Shown: in pieces, positions 24,246 to 33,875 of the stretch
Layout of the letters: each line of letters begins with the position of its first letter
Position numbering within the stretch: position 1 is the first letter of the stretch
Assembly (NCBI GenBank): GCA_002692725.1
Contig: NZLU01000034.1
Span: forward strand, 62,001 to 126,000
From: Ponticaulis sp.
GTDB lineage: Bacteria > Pseudomonadota > Alphaproteobacteria > Caulobacterales > Hyphomonadaceae
DNA length: 64,000 nucleotides
Reading direction: 5' to 3'
The notes under the pieces: generated by a model
Told to the model about the DNA's origin: nothing
The model's database searches: none
Seen by the model: only the letters and a program-made list of their open reading frames with translations
Program-made: the position numbers and the translations under genes

Positions 24246-25358
24246 ATGCAGCGTTTTGCCATGATGGTTATCTTGTTTGTGATGTCAGGTCTCGCCAGCG
24301 CGCAGGCCATGACCGAAGAGCAGCTTCAGGCTCTGGCCAATGACATTCGCGCTGAGCATAAACTCGTCGGCGTGGGCGCTGTGGTGGCGTTTGAGACTGG
24401 TGAGATGCTCGGCCCGGTCGTGTCCGGGCAGCGGACAAAAGGGGGCGAGCCGATTGAGGCGAGCGATGCCTGGCATATTGGCTCGAACACCAAAATGCTG
24501 ACCGCGCTGATTTATGGCCGCCTTGTCGAACAGGGGATTGTCGACTGGGGCGCGACGCTTCCTGAGCTCTTTCCGGAGCTTGCAGACGACATGCACGAAG
24601 ACTGGCAGGCGGTGACCATCGAGGATTTGCTGTCGCATCGGTCCGGTCTTCAAGCCAATCCGAATATGACCTGGTTTCTGACCAGTCGGAATGATGAGCG
24701 CAGTCTACCGGAACAACGCCGCGCCCTTGCTGAACACTTTCTGACCCAACCCGCGAGTGGCGAACACGGCACTTTTGTCTATTCCAATCTCGGCGTCATG
24801 ATGGCCGGGGCGGCGATTGAAGCGGCTGTCTCTCGGCATGAGGACGCGCCCGTCAGCTATCAGGAGGTGTTTGCGCGGGTCTTGCTGGCCGATTTGCCGC
24901 CTGTAGAGCAGGCCAAGTGGGGATTTGGCCCGCCGCCGAACATAGAAGGCCATAGCCGTGTGCCCTTTCTCGGCCTGATGCCGCAAGGGACTGGACCCGG
25001 GGCGGATAATCCCGCGGCGTTAGGGCCTGCCGGAACGGTGCATGTCGCACTGAAGCCGCATGCCGAGCTGTTGCGGGATGTCTTTCTCATCTCAAAAGAC
25101 AGCGCATTAACCACCCATCTGACCAGCTTGCCGGATGGCACGAATTATCGGCTGGGTCTGGGCGCGAGCACTTCTGAGATTCTCGGGCAGGTGTTCGGCC
25201 ATGACGGGTCGAACACGATGAACCTGTCTCACGTCTCCATCCTGCCAGATCAGGGGATTGTGTTCATCCTGAACACCAATCAAGCCGATAAGGGCGGAAA
25301 TGAGGGATTAAGGGCGTTCCGACGCGAACTGATCGACGCCCTGATGACAGAAGATTAA
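24246..25358 (+). CDS. Exported serine hydrolase, class C beta-lactamase fold
   Basis: This 370-aa protein has a signal peptide (cleavage near GLASAQA). The catalytic motifs of the beta-lactamase/DD-peptidase fold are visible: SNTK (Ser80, Lys83), YSN (179-181) and HDG (319-321). DLLSHRSGL is also typical. Such enzymes include esterases and D-stereospecific peptidases, and beta-lactam hydrolysis cannot be inferred from these motifs. Its stop overlaps the stop of the convergent NDUFA9-like gene by 4 bp. Confidence 0.87.
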   Translation: MQRFAMMVILFVMSGLASAQAMTEEQLQALANDIRAEHKLVGVGAVVAFETGEMLGPVVSGQRTKGGEPIEASDAWHIGSNTKMLTALIYGRLVEQGIVDWGATLPELFPELADDMHEDWQAVTIEDLLSHRSGLQANPNMTWFLTSRNDERSLPEQRRALAEHFLTQPASGEHGTFVYSNLGVMMAGAAIEAAVSRHEDAPVSYQEVFARVLLADLPPVEQAKWGFGPPPNIEGHSRVPFLGLMPQGTGPGADNPAALGPAGTVHVALKPHAELLRDVFLISKDSALTTHLTSLPDGTNYRLGLGASTSEILGQVFGHDGSNTMNLSHVSILPDQGIVFILNTNQADKGGNEGLRAFRRELIDALMTED

Positions 25359-26332
25359 GCGTCTTTGACTTCGTGGAACTGACCGTTCGGGCGGAAGCGC
25401 CAGAGATAGGTCGGCACGATCGCCTCAACGCTTTCCAGCTGAGTGACGCCGAGGTCCTGGATGGTGCCGACTTCGCCCTCTGCCGCTACGACATTGTCTG
25501 ACCGAAGAAGATCGACCTGATCACCCGTGATTGGCGGGCCGTGGAAGGGCCAGAGTTTGAAAAGAGCGCCGCATGTCAGGCCCATCGGCTTAGCGATGAA
25601 GAAGGGCAGCGGCAGGACGAGGCGCTGACGGTCCACTTCCTTCAGGATAAACTCATAGATTTCCTTGAAGGTGTAGACAGTTGGTCCGCCGAGTTCGAAG
25701 GTTTTGCCAGAGGCGGCGTCATTTTCAATACCGGCCATAATGGCCTCGGCGACATCGCCAACAAAAATTGGCTGGACCTTCGTGTCACCGCCGCCAATTG
25801 CAGGCAGGGCTGGGCTGATGCGCGTCATGCCGGCGAACCGGTTGAAGAAGTCATCTTCCGGACCAAAAATCACGCTTGGGCGCAGAATGACGGCGGACGG
25901 GAAATTCTCGCGGACCGCAGCTTCGGCCTCGGCTTTGGTGCGACCATAATCCGACGGGCTGTCTTCATCCGCGCCGATGGCTGAGACCTGGACGAAACGG
26001 GACACGCCGTGAGCGGCGGAAAGCTCTGCCACGTTTTTCGTGCCAAGCGCCTGGCTGCCACCAAAGGTCTGAGCGCCACGCTCATACAAAATGCCAACAA
26101 GGTTCACCACGCCCCAGGCACCATCAATGGCGCGTTCAATCGAGGGACGATTGCGGACATTGGCCTGAACAATCTGAACCTGACCAACATCACCTGCGAG
26201 ACGCAGATCACCGGCAACGCCCGGGTTCCGCACCGCGACGCGAACGCGATAGCCTTTGCGGCAAAGGGCCCTCACAATATAGCGACCGACAAAACCGGAT
26301 CCACCAAAGACTGTGACGAGTTCACCTGACAT
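25355..26332 (-). CDS. Complex I NDUFA9-subunit-family NAD(P)-binding protein
   Basis: This 325-aa atypical short-chain dehydrogenase has the Rossmann motif VFGGSGFVGRYIVRALC, a tail-end VNLVGILYERG, and the catalytic-like YGRTKAEAE region. Overall it resembles the NDUFA9 accessory subunit of respiratory complex I, which alphaproteobacteria share with mitochondria. In complex I it binds NADPH without turnover. It is probably membrane-peripheral. Confidence 0.88.
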   Translation of the reverse strand: MSGELVTVFGGSGFVGRYIVRALCRKGYRVRVAVRNPGVAGDLRLAGDVGQVQIVQANVRNRPSIERAIDGAWGVVNLVGILYERGAQTFGGSQALGTKNVAELSAAHGVSRFVQVSAIGADEDSPSDYGRTKAEAEAAVRENFPSAVILRPSVIFGPEDDFFNRFAGMTRISPALPAIGGGDTKVQPIFVGDVAEAIMAGIENDAASGKTFELGGPTVYTFKEIYEFILKEVDRQRLVLPLPFFIAKPMGLTCGALFKLWPFHGPPITGDQVDLLRSDNVVAAEGEVGTIQDLGVTQLESVEAIVPTYLWRFRPNGQFHEVKDA

Positions 26333-26539
26333 GGATCAGCGCTCCTGGAAAACGAGTATTATGACGGCGTGATAGACCAAAGTTTGAGGCAGATGTCTAT
26401 GCATGATGGGGCGTCAAAGCCCTGATTCCGCGAAAAACCATGCTTCTGACTGCGACCTCTCGTCCTAGTGCCATCTGGACGCATAGGCATTCGTGCCGCT
26501 CTGGATCAAAGTACGGGCCTCATCAGGAGAATACCGCCC

Positions 26540-27898
26540 ATGCGCCAGGAATGGTCCTCGCTCGCAACCCGCCCGGTGCCCCGCTACACGTCTTACCCGA
26601 CAGCGGCGCAGTTTCATGATGTCGCTGATGACGGTCTGGTCGAAGCGTGTCTCCGCTCTGTGAAACCGCAGGACCCCATCTCGGTTTATGTGCATGTGCC
26701 GTTCTGTGAGCAACTGTGCTGGTATTGCGGGTGTCACACGACAATTCCGAACGGGTATGACCGGATTGCGCGCTATGTGGATCTGCTCGTGCAGGAAATC
26801 GCGCTCTGGAAAGACCGTCTGCCCTCTCATGGTGGGGCGATGCATCTCCATTTCGGTGGCGGCACGCCCAACGCGTTGCGGGCTCAGGATATGCGTCGGC
26901 TTTTGCTGGCGCTGAAACAGGCCTTCCATCTGAGAAACAATGCGGAGATATCGGTCGAGCTCGATCCACGCACTCTGACGGATGAGATGATCGCCGTGCT
27001 GAAGGATTGCGGTGTGACGCGGGCAAGCCTTGGCGTGCAGGATTTCAACCGAACCGTTCAGGAGGCCATCAACCGGGTGCAGCCTTTTGTGCTGGTGAAA
27101 CACGCTGTGGAAGCGCTGCGAGCAGCCGGAATCAAGGATATCAACTTCGACCTGCTCTATGGCCTGCCGCACCAGACCGCCGACACAGTGGCGCACAGCG
27201 CGCAATTGGCTGCGAGCCTGGAGCCGGACCGGATTTCAGCCTTTGGCTATGCTCATGTGCCCTGGTTTGCCAAGCATCAGAAAGCGATTGATGAGCGCGT
27301 CTTGCCGGATGCGAAGAGCCGGTTTGAGCAGTTTCAGGTGATGACGGATTTCTTCGCTGACCATGACTATGTGCCAATCGGGCTGGACCATTTCGCGCGC
27401 GAGGGCGATGCGCTCGCCAAGGCGCTGCAATCAGGTCAGCTGCACCGGAACTTCCAGGGCTACACCACCGACACCTGCAAGACGCTCGTCGCACTCGGAC
27501 CGTCGGGTATTTCAGAGTTTCCCGGCGGGTTCATTCAGAACGCCAAGGATATCCGGAGCTATTCAGAGGCTATCGCTGAGGGCCGACTGTCGATTGCCCG
27601 CGGCGTGGAGCGGACCTTTGACGACCGGCTGCGCGGCGCCGTGATCGAACGACTAATGTGCGAGATGACGGTGGATGTGGCGCAGGTTTGTCTCGCCTTT
27701 GATACCCCACTCAGCCAGTTTGACGAAGCGTTTGTGCGGCTGAAAGAGCTGTCACAGCTTGGTGTGTGCGTGGTTCGGGGCAGCACGGTGTCTGTGCCGT
27801 GTGAGGCGCGGGCTCTGCTCCGAACGGCGGCGCAGTGTTTCGATGCGTATTCCAGCGCAGAGGCGGTTCCCGTGAACCGCCATGCCAAGGCGATTTAG
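26540..27898 (+). CDS. hemN: Oxygen-independent coproporphyrinogen III oxidase
   Basis: This radical SAM enzyme converts coproporphyrinogen III to protoporphyrinogen IX without oxygen. It is 452 aa from the ATG at 26540, which follows a CAGGAGA site; the in-frame 26468 start is rejected. The 4Fe-4S ligands are Cys56, Cys60 and Cys63 in HVPFCEQLCWYCGCHT, the HemN form with an extra Cys. HLHFGGGTPN, the SAM-binding glycine stretch, and the N-terminal RYTSYPTA are also true HemN features, unlike HemW. No FNR box is convincing upstream. Confidence 0.96.
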   Translation: MRQEWSSLATRPVPRYTSYPTAAQFHDVADDGLVEACLRSVKPQDPISVYVHVPFCEQLCWYCGCHTTIPNGYDRIARYVDLLVQEIALWKDRLPSHGGAMHLHFGGGTPNALRAQDMRRLLLALKQAFHLRNNAEISVELDPRTLTDEMIAVLKDCGVTRASLGVQDFNRTVQEAINRVQPFVLVKHAVEALRAAGIKDINFDLLYGLPHQTADTVAHSAQLAASLEPDRISAFGYAHVPWFAKHQKAIDERVLPDAKSRFEQFQVMTDFFADHDYVPIGLDHFAREGDALAKALQSGQLHRNFQGYTTDTCKTLVALGPSGISEFPGGFIQNAKDIRSYSEAIAEGRLSIARGVERTFDDRLRGAVIERLMCEMTVDVAQVCLAFDTPLSQFDEAFVRLKELSQLGVCVVRGSTVSVPCEARALLRTAAQCFDAYSSAEAVPVNRHAKAI

Positions 27899-27905
27899 TT
27901 TCCGA

Positions 27906-28481
27906 TCAGCTAACGGGGTCTGCCAGCGCGTTGGCCGTTTCGAGGACGGTCTCGACCGGAGGGCGATCTTTATAGCCTTCCTCCCGCAGCATGGCTTTCA
28001 CCTCGCCATCGGCGCCAATGAACACGATCGCCGGGTGTGGGATGCCTTCATAGCGGCCGCGTCCATCCATCTCTTCATTGCGCAGTTCGAAGGCGTCGAT
28101 CATGGCTGAATTGGTGTCGGACAGCAGCGTGTAATTCACGTCTTTCTCGGCGGCATAACTGGCGAGCGTTGCCGGATCATCATAAGTGATGAGGTTCAGT
28201 TCCCAGCCTTTTTCGGCCAGCGGCTCTGTCGCCTCGATCAGGTCGAGCGCCTGTTTCTTACAGAAGGGGCACCAGTCGAGCGAGCGGGAGAAGACCAGAA
28301 CCGCGCCTGTGTCTCCGGTGATCGTGTCGAGCATGACCGTCGCGCCGGTTTCAGCGTTAATGGCGAAAAAGTCAGGCGCGGCGGCACCGACTTCCGGGCC
28401 GATCATTGTGGCGGGCTCCTGGGCAAGCGCAGCAGGCGCGGCGAGGGTGAAGGCGAGTGAAGCGAGAAGTGGGCGGATCAT
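27906..28481 (-). CDS. Exported thioredoxin-fold, AhpC/TSA-like protein
   Basis: This 191-aa protein has a signal peptide ending APAALAQ. The redoxin domain contains LVFSRSLDWCPFCKKQALDL with a CxxC pair and HPAIVFIGADGEVKAM. It is likely a periplasmic thiol peroxidase or disulfide protein of the alkyl-hydroperoxide-reductase superfamily. It converges with hemN, the stops lying 7 bp apart. The ATG at 28481 gives the signal peptide; the start at 28532 would not. Confidence 0.85.
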   Translation of the reverse strand: MIRPLLASLAFTLAAPAALAQEPATMIGPEVGAAAPDFFAINAETGATVMLDTITGDTGAVLVFSRSLDWCPFCKKQALDLIEATEPLAEKGWELNLITYDDPATLASYAAEKDVNYTLLSDTNSAMIDAFELRNEEMDGRGRYEGIPHPAIVFIGADGEVKAMLREEGYKDRPPVETVLETANALADPVS

Positions 28482-28629
28482 GGCATGTCTCCGGTTGTTC
28501 GATGTCTGAGAGATACTGTTGCACACTCTCACTTACGAATGAAATTGGTGTGAGAAATGTCCCGGCAGATGTGATGACACCGATGAAACCCACTGGCCGT
28601 AGATTGGCGGGTGAGCTAAATGTGGAGTC

Positions 28630-29286
28630 ATGGTTACACCCGTTCACATCAAAGTTTGCGGCCTGAACAGCTATGCCGATGTCGACCATGCGGCGGGTGC
28701 TGGCGCGCGCTGGGTCGGGTTTGTGCATTTTCCGAAAAGTCCGCGCCATATTGAGGTGTCGAAAGGCGCAGAGATTATTCGTCAGGCGACAGAGGCGGGG
28801 CTGACGGTGGAAACCGTGTTGTTACTCGTGAACCCGACGGCCGAAGAGGCAGTGGAGCTCGCCAATGCGTTTGGGGTGGATCATATTCAGCTGCATGGCA
28901 GCGAGACGAATGACGTCATTTCGGCGATTCGCCGCGCCCGTCCGCTGGGCGAGATCTGGAAGGCTCTGCCCGTATCAGAGGCGGCTGATCTGGAGGCCGT
29001 GAAGGATTTTCCGGCCGCAGACCGCTTCCTGTTTGACGCAAAGCCGCCGAAAGATGCGAGCCGTCCGGGCGGGCTGGGAGAGAGCTTTGACTGGACGCTC
29101 CTTCAGGGCTTTGAGTGCAACCGGCCATGGCTGCTTGCGGGTGGTCTGACGCCAGAGAACGTCGCCGAAGCCGTGCGCATCACTGGCGCACCGGGCGTGG
29201 ATGTGTCCTCCGGCGTCGAGGCGGAAAAGGGTGTGAAGGACGCGAGCAAGATTGCCGCGTTTGGAGAGGCGGTGCGGGGCAACTGA
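28630..29286 (+). CDS. trpF: Phosphoribosylanthranilate isomerase
   Basis: This enzyme carries out the third-from-last stage of tryptophan synthesis, the Amadori rearrangement of phosphoribosylanthranilate. The 218-aa (beta/alpha)8 barrel has the catalytic Cys in IKVCGLNS at the first strand, GFVHFPKSPRH, VDHIQLHGSE, and the phosphate site PWLLAGGLTPENV followed by GVDVSSGVE. It is complete. Normally trpB follows immediately in this group; here trpB starts about 2.5 kb away, with four unrelated genes in between. Confidence 0.96.
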   Translation: MVTPVHIKVCGLNSYADVDHAAGAGARWVGFVHFPKSPRHIEVSKGAEIIRQATEAGLTVETVLLLVNPTAEEAVELANAFGVDHIQLHGSETNDVISAIRRARPLGEIWKALPVSEAADLEAVKDFPAADRFLFDAKPPKDASRPGGLGESFDWTLLQGFECNRPWLLAGGLTPENVAEAVRITGAPGVDVSSGVEAEKGVKDASKIAAFGEAVRGN

Positions 29287-29295
29287 CCCCGTCCT

Positions 29296-29970
29296 TCAAT
29301 CAAAATCCTCAATGACGATCTGATCTTCAGCAACGCCGAGCGATTTGAGGTCAACGACTACATCTTCAATCATGGGCTCGGGGCCACACACATAGAATTT
29401 GCGATCCATCGGGCCGATATGTTCGGCGAGAAACGCCTTGTCGATCTTGTGGGTGTGAACACCTGCATCGTCCTGATCGGTGACGGTAAAGACGGTTTTC
29501 AGGCCGGACATGGCCTCGAACTCTTCGCGCAGGATGATGTCTTTCTCGGTAGCGTTCGAGAAAATGAGTTTCGAGCCCTGTAGCGTGCCCTGTTTCTCGA
29601 GGCGCTCACGCAGGATGGCGATGAAGGGCGTAATGCCTGCGCCGCCCGCGATAAACGTGCCCGGGCCTTCATCCGAAATGGCACCCCATGGTTCGTCGAT
29701 AATGGCGGTATCACCCGGCTTCATCTGAGCGATCTGTTCCGTCACGCCATCATGGGAGGGGTAGGATTTGATGACGAATTCCAGCGTGTCGCTGTCCGGC
29801 AGGCTGGTGAAGGTGAAGGGGCGCTTTTCTTCCCGCCAGCCATTTTTATCCAGCGCAAAATCCGTGGCCTGACCGGGCTCATAATCAAAGCCCTCCGGTC
29901 GCTTGAACACCAGATGGTTGGTGTCATGGGTGACGGGTTTAATGTCTTTCAGTTCAAGCGTGTAACTCAC
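29296..29970 (-). CDS. Ferredoxin-NADP+ reductase-like flavoprotein
   Basis: This 224-aa cytosolic FAD/NAD(P)-binding reductase starts at GTG (29970), preceded by GGAGA at good spacing. The FAD motif RPFTFTSLPDSD (R-P-x-[TS]), the NAD(P) loop FIAGGAGITPFIAIL and the C-terminal YVCGPEPMIEDVV mark it as a member of the FNR superfamily. No iron-sulfur cysteines are present. Its electron acceptor is unknown. It lies between trpF and trpB, on the opposite strand. Confidence 0.85.
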   Translation of the reverse strand: MSYTLELKDIKPVTHDTNHLVFKRPEGFDYEPGQATDFALDKNGWREEKRPFTFTSLPDSDTLEFVIKSYPSHDGVTEQIAQMKPGDTAIIDEPWGAISDEGPGTFIAGGAGITPFIAILRERLEKQGTLQGSKLIFSNATEKDIILREEFEAMSGLKTVFTVTDQDDAGVHTHKIDKAFLAEHIGPMDRKFYVCGPEPMIEDVVVDLKSLGVAEDQIVIEDFD

Positions 29971-30157
29971 AATCGGTCTCCGTTTGTCTGCTGTATCGAA
30001 CGGCGGAAGGCCTTGCAGGTTCCGAGTTTGCAGGCGACAGGCGGCCATAAATGCGCCGGAATCTCAGAGGAATTGGAACAAATACCGGCCTTAACGCCTT
30101 GGTGTGGGGAGCGGTCACAGAGACCTTCGCTTTGCCCCGGAGCCCGAGAGACAAAAC

Positions 30158-30988
30158 ATGACGAGCGACACGAGCATTCATATGCAGCCAAGAACCCTGG
30201 AAACGATACGCAGCCTCTTCACCCCAAAACGGTTTCTGTTCGGGTGTCTGGCAGCAAGTGCCCTGGCAACAAGTTCGGCCTGCACGACGACCAACCCCTA
30301 TACCGGTGAAGAACAGCTCGCCATTTATGATGATGCGCAGTTGGCGGAAGTATCGGCTCAGGCCTGGGCTGAACTTCAGGCGACGACGCCGACGATAAAT
30401 TCCGGCGCGACGTATAATCGTGTGATGCGGGTCTGGAACCGGGTCGCTGCGGCCACGCCCAAAGCGAGCGAGAGCTGGGATGTGAAGGTGTTTGATACTG
30501 GTGAAGTGAACGCTTTTGTCATGCCGGGCAATCGCGTTGGCGTCTATCGCGGGCTTTTGGAACTGGTCGAGAATGATGACCAGCTGGCCGCCGTTCTGGG
30601 CCATGAAGTGGGGCATTCGATTTATCGCCATGCCAATGAGCGCGCGTCGCGTGCAGCCATCGCATCAGGCGTGGCGCAAGTGGGCGGCGCGGTTGTCGGC
30701 GGCGCAACGGATGGCGCGGTGAGCGCGGAAGATGTGGCGGCACTGGGCAGTGTTGCGGGCAATCTGGGTGTGGTTCTGCCCTATAGCCGGAATGCGGAAC
30801 TGGAAGCCGATCTCGCGGGCGTAGATTACATGCACAATGCTGGCTATGACGCGAGCGCGGCCGTCCGTTTGTGGGAGCTGATGGCGGCAAACAATTCGGC
30901 GCGCGTCTCAGTGTTCCTGTCGACTCACCCCGACCCTGAGATAAGGCGTCAGCGGATTGCAGACTACATTCAGCAAAAAGGGTATTGA
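30158..30988 (+). CDS. M48-family metalloprotease, lipoprotein
   Basis: This 276-aa zinc protease has the HEVGH motif at 149-153 (VLGHEVGHSIYRHANE) and the third zinc ligand region NAELEADLAG. The lipobox-like SSAC places the lipid at Cys42 after a long N-terminal stretch, so it probably sits on the periplasmic face of a membrane. It resembles LoiP/YcaL quality-control proteases rather than multi-pass HtpX. The start at 30158 (MTSDTSIH) is favoured; 30104 is an alternative. It ends STHPDPEIRRQRI, a typical M48 tail. Confidence 0.88.
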   Translation: MTSDTSIHMQPRTLETIRSLFTPKRFLFGCLAASALATSSACTTTNPYTGEEQLAIYDDAQLAEVSAQAWAELQATTPTINSGATYNRVMRVWNRVAAATPKASESWDVKVFDTGEVNAFVMPGNRVGVYRGLLELVENDDQLAAVLGHEVGHSIYRHANERASRAAIASGVAQVGGAVVGGATDGAVSAEDVAALGSVAGNLGVVLPYSRNAELEADLAGVDYMHNAGYDASAAVRLWELMAANNSARVSVFLSTHPDPEIRRQRIADYIQQKGY

Positions 30989-31009
30989 GGCCCGAATGTG
31001 GAGGCGCGG

Positions 31010-31261
31010 TTAAAGCGCGTCCACCACGCTTCTGGCGGCGACCTGTCCGACGCCGGTTTCCTCGCGCAAGCGTTTGATGGCCTCGGGCTTCCGGTCGTCT
31101 TTGAGCAATTCCTGCAATTCGCGATACAGATCCGAGTCCATGGCCAGGCGTGCGTGGTCGATCTCTTCGGCAATTTTCCGCCGGTACTGCTTCTCGGCGG
31201 TGAACCAGTACCAGACAGCGAAACCGAGCATGGCGGCGAAAATCCAGAGAACCAGTATCAT
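31010..31261 (-). CDS. Small membrane-anchored protein with L7/L12-like helical motif
   Basis: This 83-aa protein has an N-terminal TM helix (ILVLWIFAAMLGFAVWYWF), a charged helix, then KPEAIKRLREETGVGQVAARS followed by VVDAL. The last part matches the core of the ribosomal protein L7/L12 C-terminal domain (K-x-x-x-IK-x-R-x-x-TG-x-G-L-x-x-A). Similar small L7/L12-like proteins occur in bacteria without ribosomal role. Function is unknown. Confidence 0.68.
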   Translation of the reverse strand: MILVLWIFAAMLGFAVWYWFTAEKQYRRKIAEEIDHARLAMDSDLYRELQELLKDDRKPEAIKRLREETGVGQVAARSVVDAL

Positions 31262-31392
31262 TCATCTTCCTGACTGCTGACACAATCTGATCTGGCGGCG
31301 GGTTAGTAAAATTTCAATCTCGCTCAGAATGTTCTTGTTATGTTCTTTTTGCGATGATAAACTGCAGTCGGTTGGTGAACTGGGAGAATGAT

Positions 31393-31770
31393 ATGTTTGA
31401 TCCGAAACTGATGGATGTCGGCATGCAGCTGGCAGAGTTGTGTAAGACGGGGGAAGAGGCCAAGGGTCTGGAGACGCTTTACAGCCAGGATGTGGTGTCG
31501 GTTGAGGCCCTTGCTATGGGAGAAGCCGGACGCGAAGCGGTTGGCATTGAGGCGCTGAAAGGCAAGCATGACTGGTGGTTCAGCGCCAATGTGGTCCATT
31601 CTTCAAAAGTGGGCGGGCCGTTCTTTTTCGGTGATGACAAATTTGCCCTGACCTTTGCTATGGACGCGACGGACAAGGCGAGTGGTGAGCGAAGTCAGAT
31701 GACCGAAATTGGCATTTATACTGTGTCTGATGGCAAGATTGTTCGGGAAGAATTTTTCTATGGCGTCTGA
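31393..31770 (+). CDS. NTF2-like (SnoaL-fold) protein
   Basis: This 125-aa protein begins at the ATG at 31393 (GGGAGAATG ahead of it looks like a ribosome site). It has the NTF2 pattern: LCKTGEEAKGLETLYSQDVV, GIEALKGKHDWW, VGGPFFFGDDKFALTF and EIGIYTVSDGKIVREEFFY. The fold binds small molecules, with isomerase or cyclase members, but no catalytic pair is clear here. It lies between two genes for tryptophan synthesis. Confidence 0.82.
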   Translation: MFDPKLMDVGMQLAELCKTGEEAKGLETLYSQDVVSVEALAMGEAGREAVGIEALKGKHDWWFSANVVHSSKVGGPFFFGDDKFALTFAMDATDKASGERSQMTEIGIYTVSDGKIVREEFFYGV

Positions 31771-31840
31771 CGCATGACTTGACGGAAGCGGGCAGTCGTT
31801 GGAGAGACTGCCTCTCCAGGTTTAGTCAGAAAGAAGTCTT

Positions 31841-33055
31841 ATGGACGCGCGTAATAGCTGGGATAGCTTGCCGGACGCACAGGGTCGGTTTGGAGAGTTT
31901 GGTGGCCGGTATGTTGCCGAAACGCTGATGCCGCTCATTCTCGAGCTCGAGAAAGAATATCGGGCAGCTAAAGAGGACCCGGCATTTCAGGCCGAAATGG
32001 AAGATTTGTGGACGCATTATGTGGGCCGTCCGTCACCGCTTTATTTTGCGGAACGTCTGACTGAGCATTTCGGCGGCGCGAAGATCTATTTCAAGCGCGA
32101 TGAGCTGAACCATACAGGCTCGCACAAAATCAATAATTGCCTTGGTCAGATTCTGCTCGCCAAACGCATGGGCAAGACGCGGATCATCGCCGAAACCGGG
32201 GCTGGCCAGCACGGCGTCGCAACGGCCACGGTGTGCGCGCGGTTTGGCCTGCCATGTACGGTATTTATGGGCGCGACCGATGTGGTCCGTCAGAAACCGA
32301 ATGTCTTTCGCATGAAGCTTCTGGGCGCAGAAATCGTGCCGGTTGAAAGCGGCACAGGCACGCTGAAAGATGCTATGAATGAAGCGCTGCGCGACTGGGT
32401 GACGAATGTCGACACGACCTTCTACATCATCGGCACAGCCGCCGGGCCGCACCCCTATCCGGAACTGGTGCGCGATTTTCAGTCTATCATCGGACAGGAA
32501 GCGCGTGAGCAAATTCTCGAGATGGAAGGGCGCCTGCCGGACGCCGTAATGGCCTGTATTGGTGGCGGGTCGAACGCAATCGGTCTGTTCCATCCCTTCC
32601 TCGAAGACGAAGATGTGCGCCTGATCGGCGTTGAGGCTGCGGGCCATGGCGTTGAAACCGGACAGCACGCGGCTGCGCTGAATGGCGGAAAGCCCGGCAT
32701 TCTGCATGGCAACCGCACCTATCTTCTGCAGGATGATGACGGTCAGATTATCGATGCACACTCAATCTCAGCCGGGCTCGACTATCCAGGCATCGGCCCG
32801 GAGCATGCCTTCCTGAAAGAGACGGGTCGGGCCGAATATCTGACCTGCACCGACAATGAAGCCTTGAATGCGTTTCAGCTCTGCACCCGCCTTGAAGGCA
32901 TCATCCCGGCGCTGGAGCCAGCGCACGCACTGGCGCGCATTGGTGAGGTCGCCAAAGAGATGGGCAAGGACAAGATCATCATCATGAATCTCTGTGGCCG
33001 CGGCGATAAGGACATCTTCTCCGTCGCTGAGCATCTGGGCATGGATATCGGATAA
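31841..33055 (+). CDS. trpB: Tryptophan synthase beta chain
   Basis: This 404-aa PLP enzyme condenses indole with serine to give tryptophan. The Schiff-base Lys96 lies in [14 protein letters not shown]. The phosphate-binding loop is [10 protein letters not shown], the monovalent-cation region [10 protein letters not shown], and the end is [12 protein letters not shown]. It is a normal TrpB1-type protein, expected to work in an alpha2beta2 complex with TrpA, which here is encoded 2.5 kb downstream. A strong terminator follows immediately, so trpB is probably not co-transcribed with trpA. Confidence 0.97.
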   Translation: MDARNSWDSLPDAQGRFGEFGGRYVAETLMPLILELEKEYRAAKEDPAFQAEMEDLWTHYVGRPSPLYFAERLTEHFGGAKIYFKRDELNHTGSHKINNCLGQILLAKRMGKTRIIAETGAGQHGVATATVCARFGLPCTVFMGATDVVRQKPNVFRMKLLGAEIVPVESGTGTLKDAMNEALRDWVTNVDTTFYIIGTAAGPHPYPELVRDFQSIIGQEAREQILEMEGRLPDAVMACIGGGSNAIGLFHPFLEDEDVRLIGVEAAGHGVETGQHAAALNGGKPGILHGNRTYLLQDDDGQIIDAHSISAGLDYPGIGPEHAFLKETGRAEYLTCTDNEALNAFQLCTRLEGIIPALEPAHALARIGEVAKEMGKDKIIIMNLCGRGDKDIFSVAEHLGMDIG

Positions 33056-33077
33056 ACCATTCAATGATCTGGACATG

Positions 33078-33110
33078 AAAAAGCCGCCGGAAGGTTCCGG
33101 CGGCTTTTTT
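33078..33110. terminator. Bidirectional terminator after trpB
   Basis: GCCGCCGG (33083-33090) and CCGGCGGC (33097-33104) form a strong stem extended by AA/TT, with an A-run left and a T-run right. It ends trpB transcription and probably also the minus-strand lipoprotein gene. Confidence 0.9.
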
Positions 33111-33131
33111 CTGTGACGGCGCTGGCGCGGC

Positions 33132-33773
33132 TCAGAGGCATTCCTTTTCAAAGCGGGTGTAATGCCGCTGGAAGACCGCCTGAAACTCATCCTGCTTTTC
33201 GACGCGCTCTTTCGTCATGTCGGAAGGCGATTTGGCACCCAGAACGCCGAGATAATCAGGGTATTTTTCCAGGGCCGTGATCATGTCTGCATTGTCGGTG
33301 TAAGAGAGGAGTTCAGGAAGGGGCGCACTTTCGATTTCGATCGTTTTCCGCGCCGCGCATCGGCAGCTTTCTTCGGACTGGTTGAACCGGCTCATACAGC
33401 CTGCGGTCAGAGCATTCTCGATATTGCCGGAGCGCGCACAGGCAATGCCCCAGGGATTTGCCATTTCGATGTCCTGTTCGAAGGTCATGGAAATCAGGGC
33501 GACACCCTTCTCGAAATTGCCGGCGCCGCAGACATCTTCTTAGGTTTTCATCTGGCATTGGCCATAGTCGGCCTCATAAGGCTGAAGCGCCAGAGCGACC
33601 GCCGGGTGGCAATCCTCCTCTTTCACGAGATCACGCCCCCACGCATTCAGCTTGCCAGACGGCGCTGCGGTTGGGTTTTTGGCCGTTTGTGACGGCGCGG
33701 CGGGTTCAGATCCACCGCAGGCTGTGAGCAGAAGCGATGCGGCCAGAAACGGTATGGATAAAAACTCCATCAT
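33132..33773 (-). pseudogene. Lipoprotein gene interrupted by an in-frame TAA
   Basis: Codons 1-77 (from 33773) encode a lipoprotein with lipobox LLTAC and the segment KEEDCHPAVALALQPY, ending QCQMKT at a TAA (33540-33542). The same frame continues without another stop to 33132 (EDVCGAGNFEKGVALISM and onward to FEKECL), a further 135 codons. The continuation has regularly spaced cysteines (GIACARSG, TAGCMSRF, ESCRCAA, KECL), like the first part. The simplest view is one gene with a nonsense change or a sequencing error; readthrough is a less likely alternative. Function is unknown. Confidence 0.65.
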
Positions 33774-33875
33774 GTCCCCCGGAAATAGAAAAGCCTATAT
33801 AAAACAGGAATGTGATGAGTTATTTTGGGTCGCTTCAACCGTCAACTGAGTGAACGCATATAGTTGGACCGCGTT

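Noticed and set aside
26400..26540. Possible FNR/anaerobic box before hemN
   Set aside because: The best candidates match only one half of TTGAT-N4-ATCAA, so no site can be claimed.
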